This document shows positions 6,671 to 8,846 of a stretch of DNA of 8,846 bases, piece by piece. The notes below the pieces were generated by a model. That model was not told the origin of the DNA. It did not search any database and saw only the letters and a list, made by a program, of their open reading frames with translations. The number at the start of each line of letters is the position of its first letter. Position 1 is the first letter of the stretch. The DNA comes from Desulfobulbaceae bacterium UBA5123 (GTDB taxonomy: Bacteria; Desulfobacterota; Desulfobulbia; Desulfobulbales; UBA5123): the NCBI GenBank assembly GCA_002415465.1, contig DHYT01000142.1, forward strand, positions 1-8,846, read 5' to 3'. Position numbers and translations under genes: made by a program.

Positions 6671-6711
6671 CTATACATTGCAAACATGCAAAACACCGGA
6701 CACATAAGCCG

Positions 6712-8151
6712 ATGCGCCCATCATGCAGCCTGCGCCCTCTGCCGCTCCTCATCATCTTCGGGTGGCTCATGGGCATCCTCACCCCGTCACCCGCTCCCTG
6801 CGCGGGCGTCTACCGATCCTCCGCGCATGGCGACAAGACCAACGGCGTCAGCCGCAAGGGCTTGAACGACATCACCCTCAACGATTACGCCGCCGGCAAC
6901 TGCGCCCACTGCCATGAACAGCACGCCAGCGTCCGCGGCGCCGAGCCCGCTCCCAATGCCCCGGCAGGCCCCGCCAACTATCTGGGCATGCATCAGGAAG
7001 CCTCCTCGCCGGGTGCCGAGCAAAGCCTCTGCCTGCACTGCCATAGCCTGGCCGGGGCCGCAAACAACCAGTCATCCGGCGCGCCCGACGACATTCAAAG
7101 CGATATCCAAAAAATCAATAATCACGATCCGACCCTGTCGGAAACCTCGCATCGCAACAAGGAAACCCTCCTGCAAATAGCCGCCGACAAACATATCGAA
7201 TGCACCGACTGCCACAACCCCCATGCGGCCGGGAAGACCCTCCACCACGCGCATGATGGCAGCCACCCCCTGGACCCCGTTACAACCGCGACCCCAACCA
7301 ACACGATCTCCGCGACCAGCCCCCTCTTCCAAGCCACCGGGGCGGCACAGGACTACAGCGGCGCCACCTCCAACTGGTCGCAACCGTCTCAGGGATCCTA
7401 CAGCCGGCAAAACGCCACCAAGGAATACGAAATCTGCTTCAAATGCCACGCCGGCGCCAACAGCAACGTCACCACCTGGGGCGGCGCCGCGGCCGCCGCC
7501 TGGACCGACGTGGGCCTTGAGTTCAACCCCAACAACCAGGCCTACCACCCTATCGTTAGAAGCCTTACCGCGGGCAACTCGGCCGCGCTGGCCGCCTCGC
7601 AACTGGTCGCGCCATGGATCGCCAACGCCGGCACCCAGACCATGTACTGCTCGGACTGCCATGAAAGCGATTCCGGGCTGGCAGGCCCGCACGGCTCGGC
7701 GATTAAATGGATGCTGGCCGGCACCAACAAGGCTTGGCCCTACAAAAGCACGGCCAACAACGGCGACTCGGACGCAACCCCCGACTATATCGACCTCACC
7801 GACACCACCGGGCTCTTCTGTCGGAACTGTCATCCGACCCCGACCAGCACCAACTCCGTTCACACCAAGGTCAACCACCAGACCACCCTCAAGGGCCGCT
7901 GCCTCAACTGCCACATCCGGGTTCCCCACGGCGGCAAGATACCCCGGCTGATCAGCGCCGCCTCCACCCTGACCAACCTCCCGAATCGTTACTGGCCCGA
8001 CGGCAACGGCGGCAACACCATCAACGGCGCCGGCAACCAACCGGAACTTGAGCGATACACCAAGAGCCCCCCCTACGGCAAAAACTTCTGCAAAACGCGG
8101 GGATGCGTTTCCCCCAACCATCCCGGCACCATGGCCACGGAAAGCTGGTGA
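6712..8151 (+). CDS. Secreted seven-heme c-type cytochrome (paralog B)
   Basis: This 479-residue paralog of the cytochrome at 2381-3799 is collinear over its whole length. A signal peptide (hydrophobic residues about 9-24, likely cleavage near residues 31-32) leads into seven CXXCH motifs at residues 64-68, 107-111, 164-168, 242-246, 313-317, 370-374 and 397-401. Shared blocks include CAHCHEQHASV, ECTDCHNPHAAG, KWMLAGTNKAWPY, GRCLNCHIRVPHGGK and TINGAGNQPEL, and both proteins end in ESW. It also keeps the extra pair C460-x4-C465, with H470 after it. A histidine-rich insert, HHAHDGSH, occurs at residues 178-185 and is absent from paralog A. There is no membrane anchor after the signal peptide, so a periplasmic or extracellular electron carrier is expected. 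The ATG at 6712 has no strong ribosome binding site; it is chosen because it gives a complete signal peptide. Confidence 0.92.
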   Translation: MRPSCSLRPLPLLIIFGWLMGILTPSPAPCAGVYRSSAHGDKTNGVSRKGLNDITLNDYAAGNCAHCHEQHASVRGAEPAPNAPAGPANYLGMHQEASSPGAEQSLCLHCHSLAGAANNQSSGAPDDIQSDIQKINNHDPTLSETSHRNKETLLQIAADKHIECTDCHNPHAAGKTLHHAHDGSHPLDPVTTATPTNTISATSPLFQATGAAQDYSGATSNWSQPSQGSYSRQNATKEYEICFKCHAGANSNVTTWGGAAAAAWTDVGLEFNPNNQAYHPIVRSLTAGNSAALAASQLVAPWIANAGTQTMYCSDCHESDSGLAGPHGSAIKWMLAGTNKAWPYKSTANNGDSDATPDYIDLTDTTGLFCRNCHPTPTSTNSVHTKVNHQTTLKGRCLNCHIRVPHGGKIPRLISAASTLTNLPNRYWPDGNGGNTINGAGNQPELERYTKSPPYGKNFCKTRGCVSPNHPGTMATESW

Positions 8152-8172
8152 GTTCCATTTTACAGCGCCATG

Positions 8173-8200
8173 GCCGGCACTTTCTTGGGCCCCTGCCGGC
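8173..8200 (+). terminator. Hairpin downstream of the second cytochrome, weak terminator candidate
   Basis: GCCGGCA (8173-8179) and TGCCGGC (8194-8200) are perfectly complementary, with a 14-base loop, 22 bases after the cytochrome stop. No T-run follows, so it could be a partial terminator or an mRNA-stabilising stem. The remaining 94 bases before the next gene show no clear promoter. Confidence 0.3.
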
Positions 8201-8294
8201 AAGCCAATCCTATCCGTGGCAAACTGCCCCCTCCCTGTGGTACAGTTGAGATTCAGCCGTGGCTTAAACATCCCTGACCCAAGATGATATTTTA

Positions 8295-8846
8295 ATGAAA
8301 CTCAAACGCGTCGCCCTCATCACCCCGCCGTATCACTCCGGCGTCGTCGAATCCGCCGGCACCTGGCTGAACCTGGGCTTTGTCTATATCGCCGGGGCCT
8401 TGCGCGCAGCAGGCTATGAAGTCGATTATTACGACGCCATGGCCCACTGGCATGAATGGCCGCAAATCCGCCGGCGGATAAGGGATTTCGCGCCCGACGT
8501 GGTGGCGACCACCGCCTTCACCCCCTGCATCGTCGACGGGGTGGAACTGCTGCGGCTGGCCAAGGAGATCAACCCGCGCATCGTCACCGTGATCGGCAAC
8601 GTCCACGCCACCTTCTGTTACGACGAGCTGCTCGGCGACGCCGACACCCCCATCGATTTCGTGATCCGGGGCGAGGGGGAGATAACCTTTCCCGCCCTGC
8701 TCGACTGCCTGAACAGCGGCGACGATCCGGACCAGGTGGCGGGCATCGCCTTCCGCCGCCACGGCACGGTCCACGCCACCGCCGACGCCCCCTTCATCGA
8801 AGACCTCGACAGCCTTCCCGCCGCCTGGGATCTGGTGGAGTGGCCC
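8295..8846 (+). CDS. B12-binding-domain radical SAM protein, BchE-like, N-terminal part
   Basis: The open frame runs off the right edge after 184 residues. PPYHSGVVESAG (11-22), LGFVYIAGALRAAGYEV (27-43), PDVVATTAFTP (67-77), VHATF (103-107) and the RGEGE segment (125-129) are typical of the N-terminal cobalamin-binding domain of the BchE/B12-type radical SAM family. BchE makes the isocyclic ring of bacteriochlorophyll anaerobically, but many relatives in non-phototrophs have other or unknown substrates. The CxxxCxxC cluster motif should lie just beyond the window and cannot be checked. No D-x-H-x-x-G cobalamin ligand motif is present. The ATG at 8295 lacks a strong ribosome binding site. The family assignment is good; the substrate is unknown. 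Confidence 0.8.
   Translation, partial: MKLKRVALITPPYHSGVVESAGTWLNLGFVYIAGALRAAGYEVDYYDAMAHWHEWPQIRRRIRDFAPDVVATTAFTPCIVDGVELLRLAKEINPRIVTVIGNVHATFCYDELLGDADTPIDFVIRGEGEITFPALLDCLNSGDDPDQVAGIAFRRHGTVHATADAPFIEDLDSLPAAWDLVEWP

Larger units (their letters stand above)
6485..6711. other. Intergenic region between the lipoprotein and the second cytochrome
   Basis: This 227-base stretch has no convincing coding region. Its left part contains a perfect palindrome, CGCTTT-C-AAAGCG (6558-6570), nested inside GCCGC (6556-6560) and GCGGC (6572-6576). It has no T-run, so it is a poor intrinsic terminator and could be an operator or RNA stem. The right part is AT-rich and carries a candidate promoter and further repeats. 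Confidence 0.5.

Noticed and set aside
7072..8271. Long minus-strand open frame of 399 codons opposite the second cytochrome
   Set aside because: It is a shadow of the GC-rich coding strand, glycine/valine/alanine-rich and without recognisable domains. The + strand frame has seven heme motifs.
1..8846. CRISPR arrays, insertion sequences, tRNA or rRNA genes
   Set aside because: I saw no regularly spaced repeats, transposase-like frames or terminal inverted repeats, and no tRNA-like or rRNA-like segments.

Overview
The window is GC-rich bacterial DNA with every supportable gene on the + strand. The organism is most likely a delta-type proteobacterium (Desulfobacterota, perhaps a Desulfobulbales-like anaerobe). 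Three things suggest this: System II cytochrome c maturation genes (ResB/CcsA), two large multiheme c-type cytochromes, and a YedF/DUF3343 pair of the kind found in selenium-using anaerobes. This placement is inferred from gene content only.

Positions 1-2215 hold a closely spaced mostly housekeeping run: the 3' end of a histidinol-phosphate aminotransferase gene (hisC), cytidylate kinase (cmk), a small PilZ-domain protein, a YedF-type sulfurtransferase-like protein, and a DUF3343 (Se/S carrier-like) protein. A GC-rich hairpin followed by TTTT (2273-2298) probably terminates this unit. Its T-run touches the -35 element of the next promoter.

Positions 2297-6484 look like one cytochrome operon. 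A promoter with a palindrome in its spacer precedes a secreted seven-heme cytochrome. ResB, CcsA and a small lipoprotein follow, and all three junctions are overlapping stop/start codons (GTGA, ATGA, ATGA). ResB and CcsA together form the System II cytochrome c synthase, which exports heme and attaches it to CXXCH motifs on the outer face of the membrane. Here it appears to be co-produced with a particular substrate.

After a 227-bp gap containing a second promoter and several inverted and direct repeats, a second seven-heme cytochrome (6712-8151) follows. It is a close paralog of the first, with the same heme order, the same C-terminal ESW and the same extra C-x4-C pair. The window ends inside a gene for a B12-binding-domain radical SAM protein resembling BchE (8295 onward).

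The most interesting unit is the paired cytochromes flanking their own maturation genes. Apart from the heme motifs, the only cysteines in both mature proteins are a conserved C-x4-C near the C-terminus with a histidine 4-5 residues later. This could be a disulfide or an unusual eighth heme site served by the adjacent synthase.
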